From: Lichenicoccus sp964242335
Lineage (GTDB): Bacteria; Pseudomonadota; Alphaproteobacteria; Acetobacterales; Acetobacteraceae
Length of the DNA stretch: 64,000 bases
Assembly: GCA_964242335.1 (NCBI GenBank)
Contig: CAXTAY010000013.1
Coordinates: 1-64,000 of the forward strand
Direction of reading: 5' to 3'
Below the pieces are notes generated by a model, which was not told where the DNA came from, searched no databases, and worked only from the letters and a program-made list of their open reading frames with translations. The position numbers and the translations under genes were made by a program. Shown piece after piece: positions 40,921-49,764 of this stretch (within the stretch, counting starts at the first letter, position 1; every line of letters begins with the position of its first letter).

Positions 40921-42024
40921 TCAGTGTATCTTGCGCATCAACTCGTCGGCGATCGCCAGGCTCGCCGTCAGTCCCGGACTCTCGATGCCCAGCAGGTTGA
41001 CCAGGCCGGCGATGCCGTGATCGTCGGGCCCCTCGATGCGGAAGTCGGGCATCGGCTGGTCGGGCCCGTGGATCTTTGGCCGTATGCCCGCGTAGTCCGG
41101 CACCAGCGCCGCGTCGGGCAGTGCGGGCCAGTAGCGTCGGATCGCCTCGTAGAACACCGCGGCACGTTCCGGATCGACCGAGAGCTGATGCTCGTCGGCG
41201 ACCCACTCGATATCCGGGCCGAAGCGCATGCGTCCGGCGAGGTCGATCGTGGCGTGCACGCCGAGGCTCGCCGCGCCGGGTGCCGGATAGACCAGGCGGG
41301 AGAACGGCGGCCGTCCCTGCAGCGAGAAATAGCTCCCCTTGGCGAAGTGCTGCGCCACCGGACGGTGCGTCGGATAGCCGGCGAGCCCCGCTACCAGGGG
41401 CGGCGCGCCGTGCCCGGCGGCGTTCACCACCACGCCGGCCTTGACGATTGTGGGCTCCAGACCGCCGGTCTGCAGCACGATCCCGTCTGGCTCGGCGTGC
41501 CAGTGCTCGACCGGGGTCGCGTAGGCGATCATGCCGCCGTCGTTCTCGAGATCGCCGATCAGGGCGAGCATGTAGCCGTGGCTGTCCAGGATGCCGGTCG
41601 AGGGCGACAGGTAGGCCGCACTGCAGCGCAGTTCCGGCTCCAGCTCGCGCGCCTCTGCCGCGTCCAGCTTGCGCAGGTCACCGACGCCGTTCGCCGCCGC
41701 GTGCGCGGCGATCGCGTCCAGCCGGGACTCGTCCGGTGCGCCGTTCGCGACCAGCAGCTTGCCGCAGCGCCGGTGGGCGACGCCGTGCTCCTGGAGGAAC
41801 TCGTAGAGCAGGTGGCGGCCGGCGACGCAGAGCCGCGCCTTGGCGGAGCCGGCCGGATAGTAGATCCCGGCATGGATCACCTCGCTGTTGCGCGACGACG
41901 AGGCGGTGCCGAACGAGAGCTCGCGCTCGACCACCAGCGTCTCGCGCCCGCTGCGCGCCAGAGCGCGTGCCGCGGCCAAGCCGACGGCGCCGGCGCCGAT
42001 GACGATCGCGTCGACCTGGTTCAT
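40921..42024 (-). CDS. FAD-dependent oxidoreductase, L-2-hydroxyglutarate oxidase (LhgO) type
   Basis: A 367-residue DAO-fold flavoenzyme. The dinucleotide motif is AIVIGAGAVGLAAARALARS, and SSSRNSEVIHAGIYYPAGSA with KARLCVAGRHLLYEF is the hallmark of the LhgO/L2HGDH group. The C-terminal flavin/substrate motif is NLLGIESPGLTASLAIADEL. Expected to oxidise L-2-hydroxyglutarate or a related 2-hydroxy acid. It lies at the end of the minus-strand glycan run, 55 bases after the PAP2 gene; whether it is functionally linked is unclear. ATG 42024 is preferred to a frame opening 13 codons upstream. Confidence 0.85.
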   Translation of the reverse strand: MNQVDAIVIGAGAVGLAAARALARSGRETLVVERELSFGTASSSRNSEVIHAGIYYPAGSAKARLCVAGRHLLYEFLQEHGVAHRRCGKLLVANGAPDESRLDAIAAHAAANGVGDLRKLDAAEARELEPELRCSAAYLSPSTGILDSHGYMLALIGDLENDGGMIAYATPVEHWHAEPDGIVLQTGGLEPTIVKAGVVVNAAGHGAPPLVAGLAGYPTHRPVAQHFAKGSYFSLQGRPPFSRLVYPAPGAASLGVHATIDLAGRMRFGPDIEWVADEHQLSVDPERAAVFYEAIRRYWPALPDAALVPDYAGIRPKIHGPDQPMPDFRIEGPDDHGIAGLVNLLGIESPGLTASLAIADELMRKIH

Positions 42025-42078
42025 GCGCCGTGGTTCATCAGCCGGGGCGCGGCTCCGCCGCATTCCGGCTCATGACGC

Positions 42079-42759
42079 TCAGCGTCGCGCGGCGGCGCAG
42101 CGGACGGCATAACCGACGGAGCCGCCCACCAGCAGGCCGCCGAACAGGTCGGAGACGAAATGCGCCTGCTGGGTGACCAGCCCGTAGCAGGCGGCGAGCC
42201 CCGCTGCGAGCAGCGGCAGCATCAGCCAGCGCGACCGCGCCCACAGGAATGGCCCGATCGCGCCCATCGCCGTCATGTGGCCGGACGGGAAGGAGCCGGA
42301 CAGGTAGGCGTAGAAGTTCCGCCATTGCTGGTCGTACCAGCGCAGCGGCGGGATGCGGCCGAACCACACCTTGAGGAGGTCGGTGAGCGTGATCGCGATG
42401 CAGACGCTGATCGAGGCCAGCAGCAGCTGCCGCCAGATCCCGCCCAGCCGTCCGACGAAGGCGGACCAGGCGCCCAGCAGCACGGTGCCGGCGGCGGCGG
42501 CCAGGATCACCAGCTCGGGGATGTGCACCATGCGCCGGGCGTCGTGGGAGAAGGTGACCCGCTGGTGCACGTAGCGGGCGACCGGATGGTCAAGCCCGAC
42601 CCCGGACAGCACGACCAGCAGCGTCCCGAGGCCGGCCCACAGTACCCAGCGCGCGAACGGGGCCTGCAACGCCGCCACGGCGGCATGACGACCACCTAGC
42701 GCAGCCGCACCCGGCCGTGCGCCGACCAGCACGGTGTCAGCCGGCATGCGGTGGCTCAT
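42079..42759 (-). CDS. PAP2-superfamily membrane phosphatase-like protein
   Basis: A 226-residue protein with five or six helices. The central motif GSFPSGHMTAMGAI and the third-motif core AHFVSDLFGG are clear. Motif 1 reads LKVWFGRIPP, lacking the second Arg of K-x3-GR-x-RP, and the Arg normally six residues before the motif 3 His is Leu (GLVTQQAH). Members recycle undecaprenyl or lipid phosphates; here the missing arginines make activity uncertain. The start overlaps the preceding gene's end by 23 bases (11 if MPADTV is used). Confidence 0.82.
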   Translation of the reverse strand: MSHRMPADTVLVGARPGAAALGGRHAAVAALQAPFARWVLWAGLGTLLVVLSGVGLDHPVARYVHQRVTFSHDARRMVHIPELVILAAAAGTVLLGAWSAFVGRLGGIWRQLLLASISVCIAITLTDLLKVWFGRIPPLRWYDQQWRNFYAYLSGSFPSGHMTAMGAIGPFLWARSRWLMLPLLAAGLAACYGLVTQQAHFVSDLFGGLLVGGSVGYAVRCAAARR

Positions 42760-44365
42760 GCTGTGTCTCGGGCTGTGTCTGGGGTCTTGCCCCAGGTGCG
42801 ATGCCGGTCGAGCTCTCGGCGAGGGGGCGGATCGGCTTCACGCCGTAGACGGTCCAGTCGTTGAACGCAGCCACGCGGGCGAGGCGCGCACTCTTGTCCA
42901 GTCCGGCGATGAAGGCCGGGTTGCGCACCACCAGGAAGGCGACATGGTTCGCCGCGAGCGCCTGCGGGGTGCCGCCGTGGTCGAGGCCGAAGCGATCGGT
43001 CAGCAGGCCGGCGACGTCGGCATGTCCGGCATAGGCGGCGCGCATCGGCTCGTAGAAGCCGATCCGCACCGGGTCGCCCTGCGCGGTCAGGATCAGCCGG
43101 TCGGGGAAGCGCGAGAAGGCGAGCACGTCGAGGTAGTCGAGGTTGGTGGAGCTGTCGACCACCACCGATGCGTCCGGCGACGCGGCCAGCCTCTCGTCGA
43201 GGAAGCGGGCGAGCGCGTGTTCCTGATGCGCGTGCAGGGTCTCGTTGTTGCGCAGCCCGTCATGGGTGTACCACAGGCTGCGCACCCCCATCGGCAGGAT
43301 CGCCAGCAGCAGCAGCACCGCCAGCACCGGACCCGGCAGCCGCGCGCGGTCGCGCAGGATGAGCCCGATCCGCCACGCGACGTAGGCGTCGAACGGCAGC
43401 ATCATCAGCGTCCAGACGCCGCTGGTGCGCCAAGTGGCCGCCGTCGGGATGCTGAAGGTGACGGTCGTGTAGACGCTGAACACCAGCAGCGGCACCCCGA
43501 ACAGCAGCGTCCAGAGCCGGATCGTGGCGTCGCGCATCGAGAGCCAGACCAGGGCCGCGAGCCCGAGCAGGGTCAGCGGGTTCCAGATCATGTCCTGGAT
43601 GAAGAAGCGCAGCGGCGACCATTTCACCGCATAGGCGTAGTTGCGCCCGAACACGCCGATGAACTGCTGTGCCGCGACGTTGATGTTGCTCAGCGAGCCG
43701 TACCACGCGTACGAGTTCAGCGCCCAAAGCGCCGGGAAGATGAACAGCACGAAGGAGGCGCCGCACAGCATGGGGAACGGCAGCTCGCGCCGGACCAGGC
43801 CGCGATAGAGCAGCAGCACTTCGAGAAACAGGGCGAACAGGCCGGCCTCGAAGCGGACGCTCTCGGCGAGCAGCACGCAGGCGCAGCCCAGGAACAGGGC
43901 CCCCGGGCGCTGTGCCCGTATCCACTCGGCGATGAACGCGGCCGCCGAGATCACGAACAGGAAGTAGTAGATGTCCGACAGCGGCACGACGCTGAACAGC
44001 AGCCGCTGCGGCGCCAGCACCGCGAGGACGACGGCGATCAGGCTGATCCGGCGGTCCTGGAACAGGGCGGTGGCGAGCCGCGCCAGCGCCAGCAGGCCGA
44101 GCAGCCCGGCGAGGCAGACCAGTACACGTGGGGTGACGAAGATGGACGGGAACAGCTTCAGGGCGCTGCCGACGAACAGCTTGTAGAACGGCGGCCACAG
44201 GAACGGCTCGAGCGCGTTCGACCAGGACATGTGCCAGGCGGTCAGGATCCTGGCACTCTCGTCCGAGGTCAGCCGGAACAGCCCGGCGCCGAACAGGCCG
44301 AGCTGCACCAGCAGGGCCGCCAGCACGATCAGCCCGAGCGAGAGCAGGTAGCCACGCCGCGTCAT
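42737..44365 (-). CDS. GT39/ArnT-like membrane glycosyltransferase
   Basis: A 542-residue protein with about 10-12 helices. The first periplasmic loop contains RLTSDESARILTAWHMSWSN and PFLWPPFYKL, where D-E is the catalytic acidic pair expected for lipid-linked GT-C enzymes of the PMT/ArnT group. ESVRFEAGLFALFLEVLLLY and LSDIYYFLFV are further membrane motifs. A periplasmic C-terminal domain (VVVDSSTNLDYLDVLAFSRF) follows. It would transfer a sugar from a polyprenyl carrier. The start ATG 44365 excludes a non-hydrophobic upstream extension. It sits 35 bases after the 2OG oxygenase gene. Confidence 0.78.
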   Translation of the reverse strand: MTRRGYLLSLGLIVLAALLVQLGLFGAGLFRLTSDESARILTAWHMSWSNALEPFLWPPFYKLFVGSALKLFPSIFVTPRVLVCLAGLLGLLALARLATALFQDRRISLIAVVLAVLAPQRLLFSVVPLSDIYYFLFVISAAAFIAEWIRAQRPGALFLGCACVLLAESVRFEAGLFALFLEVLLLYRGLVRRELPFPMLCGASFVLFIFPALWALNSYAWYGSLSNINVAAQQFIGVFGRNYAYAVKWSPLRFFIQDMIWNPLTLLGLAALVWLSMRDATIRLWTLLFGVPLLVFSVYTTVTFSIPTAATWRTSGVWTLMMLPFDAYVAWRIGLILRDRARLPGPVLAVLLLLAILPMGVRSLWYTHDGLRNNETLHAHQEHALARFLDERLAASPDASVVVDSSTNLDYLDVLAFSRFPDRLILTAQGDPVRIGFYEPMRAAYAGHADVAGLLTDRFGLDHGGTPQALAANHVAFLVVRNPAFIAGLDKSARLARVAAFNDWTVYGVKPIRPLAESSTGIAPGARPQTQPETQHEPPHAG

Positions 44366-44400
44366 CGATGGGTTCCCTGCGATCGGACGCGAGAGCGGCG

Positions 44401-45270
44401 TCAGCCTGCCTTCCTTGCGCCGCGCCTGGCGCGCAGCAGGGCGATCAGCTTGTCGCGCGCGACGTAGGTGATCGGCGGCACGAAGGCGCGCGCCAGCGCC
44501 TTGACGCGGGTATGGCGCTTGCCCGGCAGGAAGGTGATGAAGCTGCTCTTCTTGATCGCCTCCGGATCCGGGCTCCAGTAGAACAGCGAGATCGACTTGC
44601 GCGACTGGCCCACCGGACAGGTGAGCGGGTCGGGGAAGCCGTGCAGGGTCTCGTCGTTGGTCTCGAAGATCACCGCCCGGTTGAACAGCGGTGCGACGCT
44701 GGCGCCGGCCTTCTTGGTGACGTGGTCGCACAGGTCGAGCGCGCCGCCCCAGGCCGGATCCCAGTCGTGGTTGAGATAGATGATCAGGTTCAGGCGCCGC
44801 GCCAGCGGCAGCACCGGATGCTGGGTCCAGTCGACGTGCACGTTGAGCCAGCCGCCGCGGAAGGATTCGTGCAGGCCGCCGCCGTGGAACAGCGGGTCCG
44901 GCACCAGGTCGGCGTGACCGGTGACGTAGCGCAGGAAGCCCATCATCGGCTCGGCGCAGATCTGCATGAAGAAGGCCTGGGTGAAGGCCGACAGGTCGGC
45001 GATGCCTCGCGAGGTCTGCTTGATCTCGTTCTCGGTGTCGTACTTGATCCAGTCCCGGCCGCTCCGGCTGGGGAAGTCCCCGGTCACCCGCTCCAGGATC
45101 TCCGGATCGAAGAAGTTGTCGATGACCACGTGCGGGTAGGGCTTGCCGGCGAGGAACTGCGCGCGGAACTCGTCCTTCGCCGCCATCAGCCGCTCGACCG
45201 GAATCATCCGGTCGATCACGGCATCGAAGCCCTCGGTCGAGGGTGCGGAAGGTGGTGCGCTGACATCCAT
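44401..45270 (-). CDS. 2-oxoglutarate/Fe(II) oxygenase
   Basis: A 289-residue double-stranded beta-helix oxygenase of the prolyl-4-hydroxylase type. Iron ligands are the His and Asp of LNVHVDWTQHP and the distal His in ETLHGFPDP; the 2-oxoglutarate-binding Arg is in RKSISLFYWSPD. YPHVVIDNFFDPEILERV at the N-terminus is typical. A C-terminal basic helix (ALLRARRGARKAG) ends the protein. Substrate unknown; its place between methyltransferase and glycosyltransferase genes suggests hydroxylation of a nucleotide-linked or lipid-linked sugar. It is 15 bases from the methyltransferase gene. Confidence 0.82.
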   Translation of the reverse strand: MDVSAPPSAPSTEGFDAVIDRMIPVERLMAAKDEFRAQFLAGKPYPHVVIDNFFDPEILERVTGDFPSRSGRDWIKYDTENEIKQTSRGIADLSAFTQAFFMQICAEPMMGFLRYVTGHADLVPDPLFHGGGLHESFRGGWLNVHVDWTQHPVLPLARRLNLIIYLNHDWDPAWGGALDLCDHVTKKAGASVAPLFNRAVIFETNDETLHGFPDPLTCPVGQSRKSISLFYWSPDPEAIKKSSFITFLPGKRHTRVKALARAFVPPITYVARDKLIALLRARRGARKAG

Positions 45271-45285
45271 CGGTGAATGCTCCTG

Positions 45286-46476
45286 TTAAGCAGCCTGCCG
45301 GGTCAGAACTGTCGTGACCGGAACCAGTTCGGCGTCACAACCCAGGTTCTTGAGCTGCGCGCCGATCTCGGCACAGTAGATCGGATTCATCACGATGACA
45401 CGATCGATCTGCCGGCCGCGCAGTTCCTCCGGCGAGATCACCGGATGCGCGGTCACCGCGAGGAAGCTGCCATGCTTCTCCGGGTTGATGTCGACCGCGG
45501 CCTCGATCTCGTCGGTGATGCCGAGCGTGGTGAGGAAGGCGACCGCCTTGGAGCCGCCGCCCCAGAGTATGCTGCGCTTGCCGGCAGCCTTCTGACGACG
45601 CAGGTCGGCCGACCAGTCCGACAGGATCTGCGGCACCTCACGCTCGAAGCGGCGCACCTCGGCGATGGTGCGCGACAGGTCGGCCGGCATCGGCACGGTG
45701 CCGATCGCCGAGGGATGACCCTCCACCATCAGGTACTGGCCGTCATAGTCGCTACGCAGCTTGGTCACGGTGAAGCCTGACCGCGCGAACAGGTAGCCGA
45801 GCGTGCTCCGGGCGAAGTAGGAGCAGTGCTCGTAATAGACGTCCCAGAAAGCGTTCTCGCCGAGCACGTAGTCGCCGTCCGGCACCTGGAAGAAGACGGT
45901 CCGCGTCGGATCGTCGCCGGCGGCGTCGCGCACGCCGCGCACGAACTCGCCGACCTCGCCGATATGCTCGAGCGTCATCTTGCAGGCGATGAAGTCGCCG
46001 GCCGCCTCGGCGTGACGCGAGGAGTAGACGTCCTTGATGATGCGCACGCCCGGCGGCAGCGTCCGGCCGGGCTCGTAGGCCGGATCAAAGCCGGTGCCGC
46101 GATTGCCGCCCATGCCGCACAGCAGGTCGAGGAACTCGCCCTGGCCGCAGCCGATCTCGACCACCTCGCGGCCATGCAGATCGTGCCGCTCGATCAGGTC
46201 CTGTGCGAGGCGCTTGTGGAAGCTGTTGAACACCGGCGACATCGCCTGGGTCGAGACGTAGTCGTGGAAATAGTCCTGCTTGCTGCCGTCGAAGGCGCAG
46301 TTGAAGACGAAGCCGCACTGCTCGCACAGCGACAGGGCGATGTCGCCGGTGGTGATGGCACGTGCGTCCTCGGGCGTGCGCAGCACCGTGACGCTGTGCA
46401 CCGGCACGCCGCGCACCTCGTAGAACGGCCGGGTCGCGGTCTGGCCGCAGCAGGGACAGGTGGGGAGGCTGGTCAT
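45286..46476 (-). CDS. Sugar C-methyltransferase-type SAM enzyme (1)
   Basis: A 396-residue protein with the three-part NovU/TcaB9 layout: an N-terminal zinc-binding domain (CPCCGQ and CEQCGF), a class I SAM domain (VVEIGCGQGEFLDL) and a C-terminal Rossmann-like domain (SILWGGGSKAVAFLTTLG, AAVDINPEKHGSFL). The catalytic Y-x-E-H motif is intact in VYYEHCSYFA. This family methylates carbon 3 of NDP-4-keto-6-deoxy sugars. ATG 46476 has GGAG nine bases upstream. Follows methyltransferase 2 by 16 bases. Confidence 0.85.
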   Translation of the reverse strand: MTSLPTCPCCGQTATRPFYEVRGVPVHSVTVLRTPEDARAITTGDIALSLCEQCGFVFNCAFDGSKQDYFHDYVSTQAMSPVFNSFHKRLAQDLIERHDLHGREVVEIGCGQGEFLDLLCGMGGNRGTGFDPAYEPGRTLPPGVRIIKDVYSSRHAEAAGDFIACKMTLEHIGEVGEFVRGVRDAAGDDPTRTVFFQVPDGDYVLGENAFWDVYYEHCSYFARSTLGYLFARSGFTVTKLRSDYDGQYLMVEGHPSAIGTVPMPADLSRTIAEVRRFEREVPQILSDWSADLRRQKAAGKRSILWGGGSKAVAFLTTLGITDEIEAAVDINPEKHGSFLAVTAHPVISPEELRGRQIDRVIVMNPIYCAEIGAQLKNLGCDAELVPVTTVLTRQAA

Positions 46477-46492
46477 GGAGCTGTCTCCCAAA

Positions 46493-47722
46493 TCAGACGA
46501 CGACCGGGTCGGGGACCGGCACGATGAAGCGGCCGCCGCGCTCGCGAAACGCCGATTGCTGCTGCATGATCTCGGTGGCGAAGTTCCAGGCCAGGATCAG
46601 CAGGTAGTCCGGCGGGTCCTCCGCCAGCTTGGTCGGCGGATAGATCGGCAGGTGGTTGCCGCTATAGAACCGCCCGTGCTTGTTCGGGTTCAGGTCGACG
46701 AGGTAGTCGAGCTGCTCGGCGCCGATGCCGCAATACGCCATCAGGGTGTTGGCCTTGGCGGCAGCGCCGTAGCCGACGATGCGCTTGCCCTCGGCCTTGA
46801 TGCCGCCGAGAATCGCGGTGAGCCGCTCGCGCAGCAGCCGCACCTTGTCGGCGAAGTTCTCGTAATAGGCGAGACCGGTGACGCCCGCCGTCCGCTCCGC
46901 CGCCAGCATCTCGCGTACGGCGGGTGCGACGGCCTCGGTGCGCCCGACGAACAGCCGCAGCGAGCCACCATGGATGGCGAGGCGCTTGACGTCGTTGAGG
47001 AACAGCCCGTTGCGCCGGAACAGCGCGTCGAGCGCCGTCGCGGAGTAGTAGCACAGGTGCTGATGGTAGATCGTGTCGAACTCGTTATGCTCGATCAGGT
47101 CGAGCAGGTAAGGGCACTCGATCACCGCCATGCCGTCCGGCTTGAGCAGGGTGCGTATGCCGGAGACGAACTCGTTGAGGTCGGGCACGTGGGCGAGCAC
47201 GTTGTTGGCGAGGAAGATGTCGGCGGCGACCCCCTCGCCGGCCAGCTTCTGCGCCAGCTGCAGGCTGAAGAAGGTGTTCAGCGTGCGCACGCCCGCCTTG
47301 GTCGCGGCCGCGGCGGGGCCGTCCGCCGGATCGATGCCCAGCACCTGGATGCCGGCCTCCAGGAACGGCTTGAGCATGTAGCCGTCATTGCTCGCCGCCT
47401 CCACCACCAGGCTGTCCGCAGAGAGCCCGCGCATGCGGATGATGTCCTCGGCACTGGAGCGGAAATGCTTCATCAGCATCGGCGACACCGAGGAGAAGTA
47501 CGGGTAGTCGCGGCAGAACAGCACTTCCGGGTCGACCGTGTGCCGGATCTGCACCAGCGAGCATTCCGGGCAGAACACCAGCTCGAGCGGCGCCATCGGC
47601 TCCGGCTCGGAGAGCTGGGCCTGGCTCATCAGCCGGTCGGCGAGTGCGGTCTCGCCGAACGACATGATCTCGTGCAGGTTCTCGCAGCCGCAGGAGAGGC
47701 AGCCCTTGATTCGGGTGATCAT
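46493..47722 (-). CDS. Sugar C-methyltransferase-type SAM enzyme (2), altered active site
   Basis: A 409-residue paralogue with the same layout: zinc fingers CLSCGC and CPECSL, SAM loop VVEAASNDGYMLKP and C-terminal domain RIVGYGAAAKANTLMAYCGI with DLNPNKHGRF. The motif that reads Y-x-E-H in active C-methyltransferases is YHQH here (TIYHQHLCYYS), so the glutamate is a glutamine. LFCRDYPYFSSVSP in the N-terminal half is family-typical. The start codon overlaps the stop of the upstream SDR gene (ATGA), so translation is coupled. Either a divergent methyltransferase or a non-catalytic partner of enzyme 1. Confidence 0.83.
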   Translation of the reverse strand: MITRIKGCLSCGCENLHEIMSFGETALADRLMSQAQLSEPEPMAPLELVFCPECSLVQIRHTVDPEVLFCRDYPYFSSVSPMLMKHFRSSAEDIIRMRGLSADSLVVEAASNDGYMLKPFLEAGIQVLGIDPADGPAAAATKAGVRTLNTFFSLQLAQKLAGEGVAADIFLANNVLAHVPDLNEFVSGIRTLLKPDGMAVIECPYLLDLIEHNEFDTIYHQHLCYYSATALDALFRRNGLFLNDVKRLAIHGGSLRLFVGRTEAVAPAVREMLAAERTAGVTGLAYYENFADKVRLLRERLTAILGGIKAEGKRIVGYGAAAKANTLMAYCGIGAEQLDYLVDLNPNKHGRFYSGNHLPIYPPTKLAEDPPDYLLILAWNFATEIMQQQSAFRERGGRFIVPVPDPVVV

Positions 47723-48789
47723 GCCAGCACCGCCGCTTCCTGGTCGTGCCGTGCGGCGCCGCCACCCGACCAGCGCAGCTTCGGGTCGAGCTCGTCGCCG
47801 GCCAGCAGGAAACGCAGATGCGCGATGCGGCTGAAGCGCGGCCCTTCGAACCACTCCTGCTTGAGGCCCGCGGCGATGTAGGCGTCGCGCAGCTGCACGA
47901 TGCCGTCACGCATGGTCCAGCGCGGCTGGAAAGCCGGAAGCACGCGGGCGATCTTGCTGCAATCGACGCGGTAGCAGCGCGTATCCGGACCCGCCCCCTC
48001 CTCGAAATCGATGCGGCAGCCGGGAACCAGCTCCGCGACCGCATCGGCGATCTCGCTGATGCGGTAGTTCTCGTCGTTGCGGCCGACGTTGAACGCCTGC
48101 AGATGCACCAGCTCGCGCGGCGCCTCGACCACCGCCAGGAAGGCGCGAGAGATGTCCTCGATATGCACGATCGGACGCCACGGCGTGCCGTCGCTCTTCA
48201 TCAGCACACGTCCGGTGGTCAGCGCCCAGGCGGTCAGGTTGTTGACGACGAGGTCGAAGCGCACGCGCTGCGAGAAGCCGTAGGCGGTGGCGTTGCGCAG
48301 GAAGGTCGGGCTGAAATCATCGGTGGCGAGCTCGGTGAGCGCGAGCTCGGACATGATCTTCGCCGCCCCGTACGGGGTGACCGGATTGGCCTCCGCCGTC
48401 TCGCTGACGAAGTTGTCGCCGGCGGCCCCGTACAGGCTGCAGGAGGACGAGAACACGAAGCGCGGGATGCCCGCACTGCGCGCCAGCCGCGCCAGCTTGA
48501 CCGTGGCATCGTGGTTGATCGCGATCGTCAGGTCCGGATCGAGGTTGCCGAGCGGGTCGTTCGACAGGCCCGCCAGATGCATCACCGCGTCGTAACCGCC
48601 CTCGAGATCGGCAGCGACGACGTCGCGCACGTCGCGATCGATCGACGGGATCTCCGCCATCGCACCGGAGAAGGTGCAGCGGCGATACAGGTCGCTGTCC
48701 AGCCCGACGACCTCGTGGCCGGCCTGCTGCAGCAGCGGAACCAGGGCGCAGCCGATATAGCCGCGATGTCCGGTGACGAGGATCTTCAT
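47719..48789 (-). CDS. NAD-dependent nucleotide-sugar epimerase/dehydratase (extended SDR)
   Basis: A 356-residue extended short-chain dehydrogenase. NAD motif TGHRGYIGCALV with the acidic residue in GLDSD. The catalytic triad region is FSSSCSLYG and TPYGAAKIMSE (Tyr-x3-Lys). HLAGLSNDPLGNLDPDL is characteristic of a subgroup often paired with rfbF and C-methyltransferases. It lacks clear hallmarks of a CDP-glucose 4,6-dehydratase, so it more likely reduces or epimerises the sugar ring. Lies 14 bases after rfbF and overlaps methyltransferase 2. Confidence 0.87.
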   Translation of the reverse strand: MKILVTGHRGYIGCALVPLLQQAGHEVVGLDSDLYRRCTFSGAMAEIPSIDRDVRDVVAADLEGGYDAVMHLAGLSNDPLGNLDPDLTIAINHDATVKLARLARSAGIPRFVFSSSCSLYGAAGDNFVSETAEANPVTPYGAAKIMSELALTELATDDFSPTFLRNATAYGFSQRVRFDLVVNNLTAWALTTGRVLMKSDGTPWRPIVHIEDISRAFLAVVEAPRELVHLQAFNVGRNDENYRISEIADAVAELVPGCRIDFEEGAGPDTRCYRVDCSKIARVLPAFQPRWTMRDGIVQLRDAYIAAGLKQEWFEGPRFSRIAHLRFLLAGDELDPKLRWSGGGAARHDQEAAVLA

Positions 48790-48803
48790 GAGCTGCGCCT
48801 CCC

Positions 48804-49580
48804 TTACGTGCCGGCCCAGGTTTTCCAGGGCGCCTTGCCGGATTGCCAGAGGCTCTCGAGCAGATACTTGTCGCGCAGGGTGTCCATGCACTGCCAGAAC
48901 TGGTCGTGCTTGTAGGCCATCAGCTGCCCGTCCTGGGCGAGACGCTGCAGCGGCTCGCGCTCCCACTGCGTCGTATCGTCATCGATATAGTTGAAGATCT
49001 CGGGCTCGAGCACGAAGAAGGCGCCGTTGATCCAGCCCTCGGCGGCCATCGGCTTCTCGTTGAACTCGCAGACCCGGTCGCCATCGAAATCCAGGTGGCC
49101 ATAGCGCGCCGGCGGCCGCACCGCGGTGATGGTGGCGAGCTTGCCGTGCGCGCGGTGGAAGGCGAGCAGCTTGTTGATGTCGACGTCGGAGACGCCGTCG
49201 CCCCAGGTCAGCATGAAGGTCTCCTTGCCGATCAGCGGCGCGAGCTGCTTGATCCGACCGCCGGTCTGGGTCTCGAGGCCGGTATCGACCAGGCTGACCT
49301 CCCAGTCGGGCGCCAGCCCGTTGCGCCGGGTGACCTCTCCGGTGCGCAGGCTGACATGCAGGTCGGAGTGCAGCGAGCTGTATTTGAGGATGTAGTCCTT
49401 GATGTACTGGCCTTTGTAGCCGAGCGCGATGACGAACTCCTTGTGCCCGTAATGCGCGTAGTGGCGCATGATGTGCCAGATGATCGGCATGCCGCCGATC
49501 TCCACCATCGGCTTGGGCCTGATCTCCGTCTCCTCGACGATCCGAGTGCCTTTTCCGCCGGCCAGTATCGCTACTTTCAT
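48804..49580 (-). CDS. rfbF: Glucose-1-phosphate cytidylyltransferase
   Basis: Makes CDP-glucose from CTP and glucose-1-phosphate, opening CDP-deoxyhexose synthesis. The 258 residues begin VAILAGGKGTRIVEETEIRP with the KPMVEIGGMPIIWHIMRHYA motif, LTWGDGVSDVDINKLL and INGAFFVLEPEIFNYIDDDT, all specific to RfbF rather than RmlA. It heads the minus-strand run and is divergent from the flippase gene. The 184-base divergent region carries AT-rich stretches but no clear promoter motif. The expected partner rfbG (CDP-glucose 4,6-dehydratase) is not in the window. Confidence 0.94.
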   Translation of the reverse strand: MKVAILAGGKGTRIVEETEIRPKPMVEIGGMPIIWHIMRHYAHYGHKEFVIALGYKGQYIKDYILKYSSLHSDLHVSLRTGEVTRRNGLAPDWEVSLVDTGLETQTGGRIKQLAPLIGKETFMLTWGDGVSDVDINKLLAFHRAHGKLATITAVRPPARYGHLDFDGDRVCEFNEKPMAAEGWINGAFFVLEPEIFNYIDDDTTQWEREPLQRLAQDGQLMAYKHDQFWQCMDTLRDKYLLESLWQSGKAPWKTWAGT

Positions 49581-49764
49581 GGGCTCACCGATTTATTTTG
49601 AAGAGATGTCGCAACGAACGATGCGGTTGATCTCAGGCCAAGAAAAGGTCTCGAACGTGTCGCTCCGGAACACTTCGTGCGACGCCCGGAAGAGCATCGC
49701 CGCTTGCAGTATCACAAAACCTACCGCATGTGTATGGCTCCCTGATGGTGCGCGTGTAGAACGA

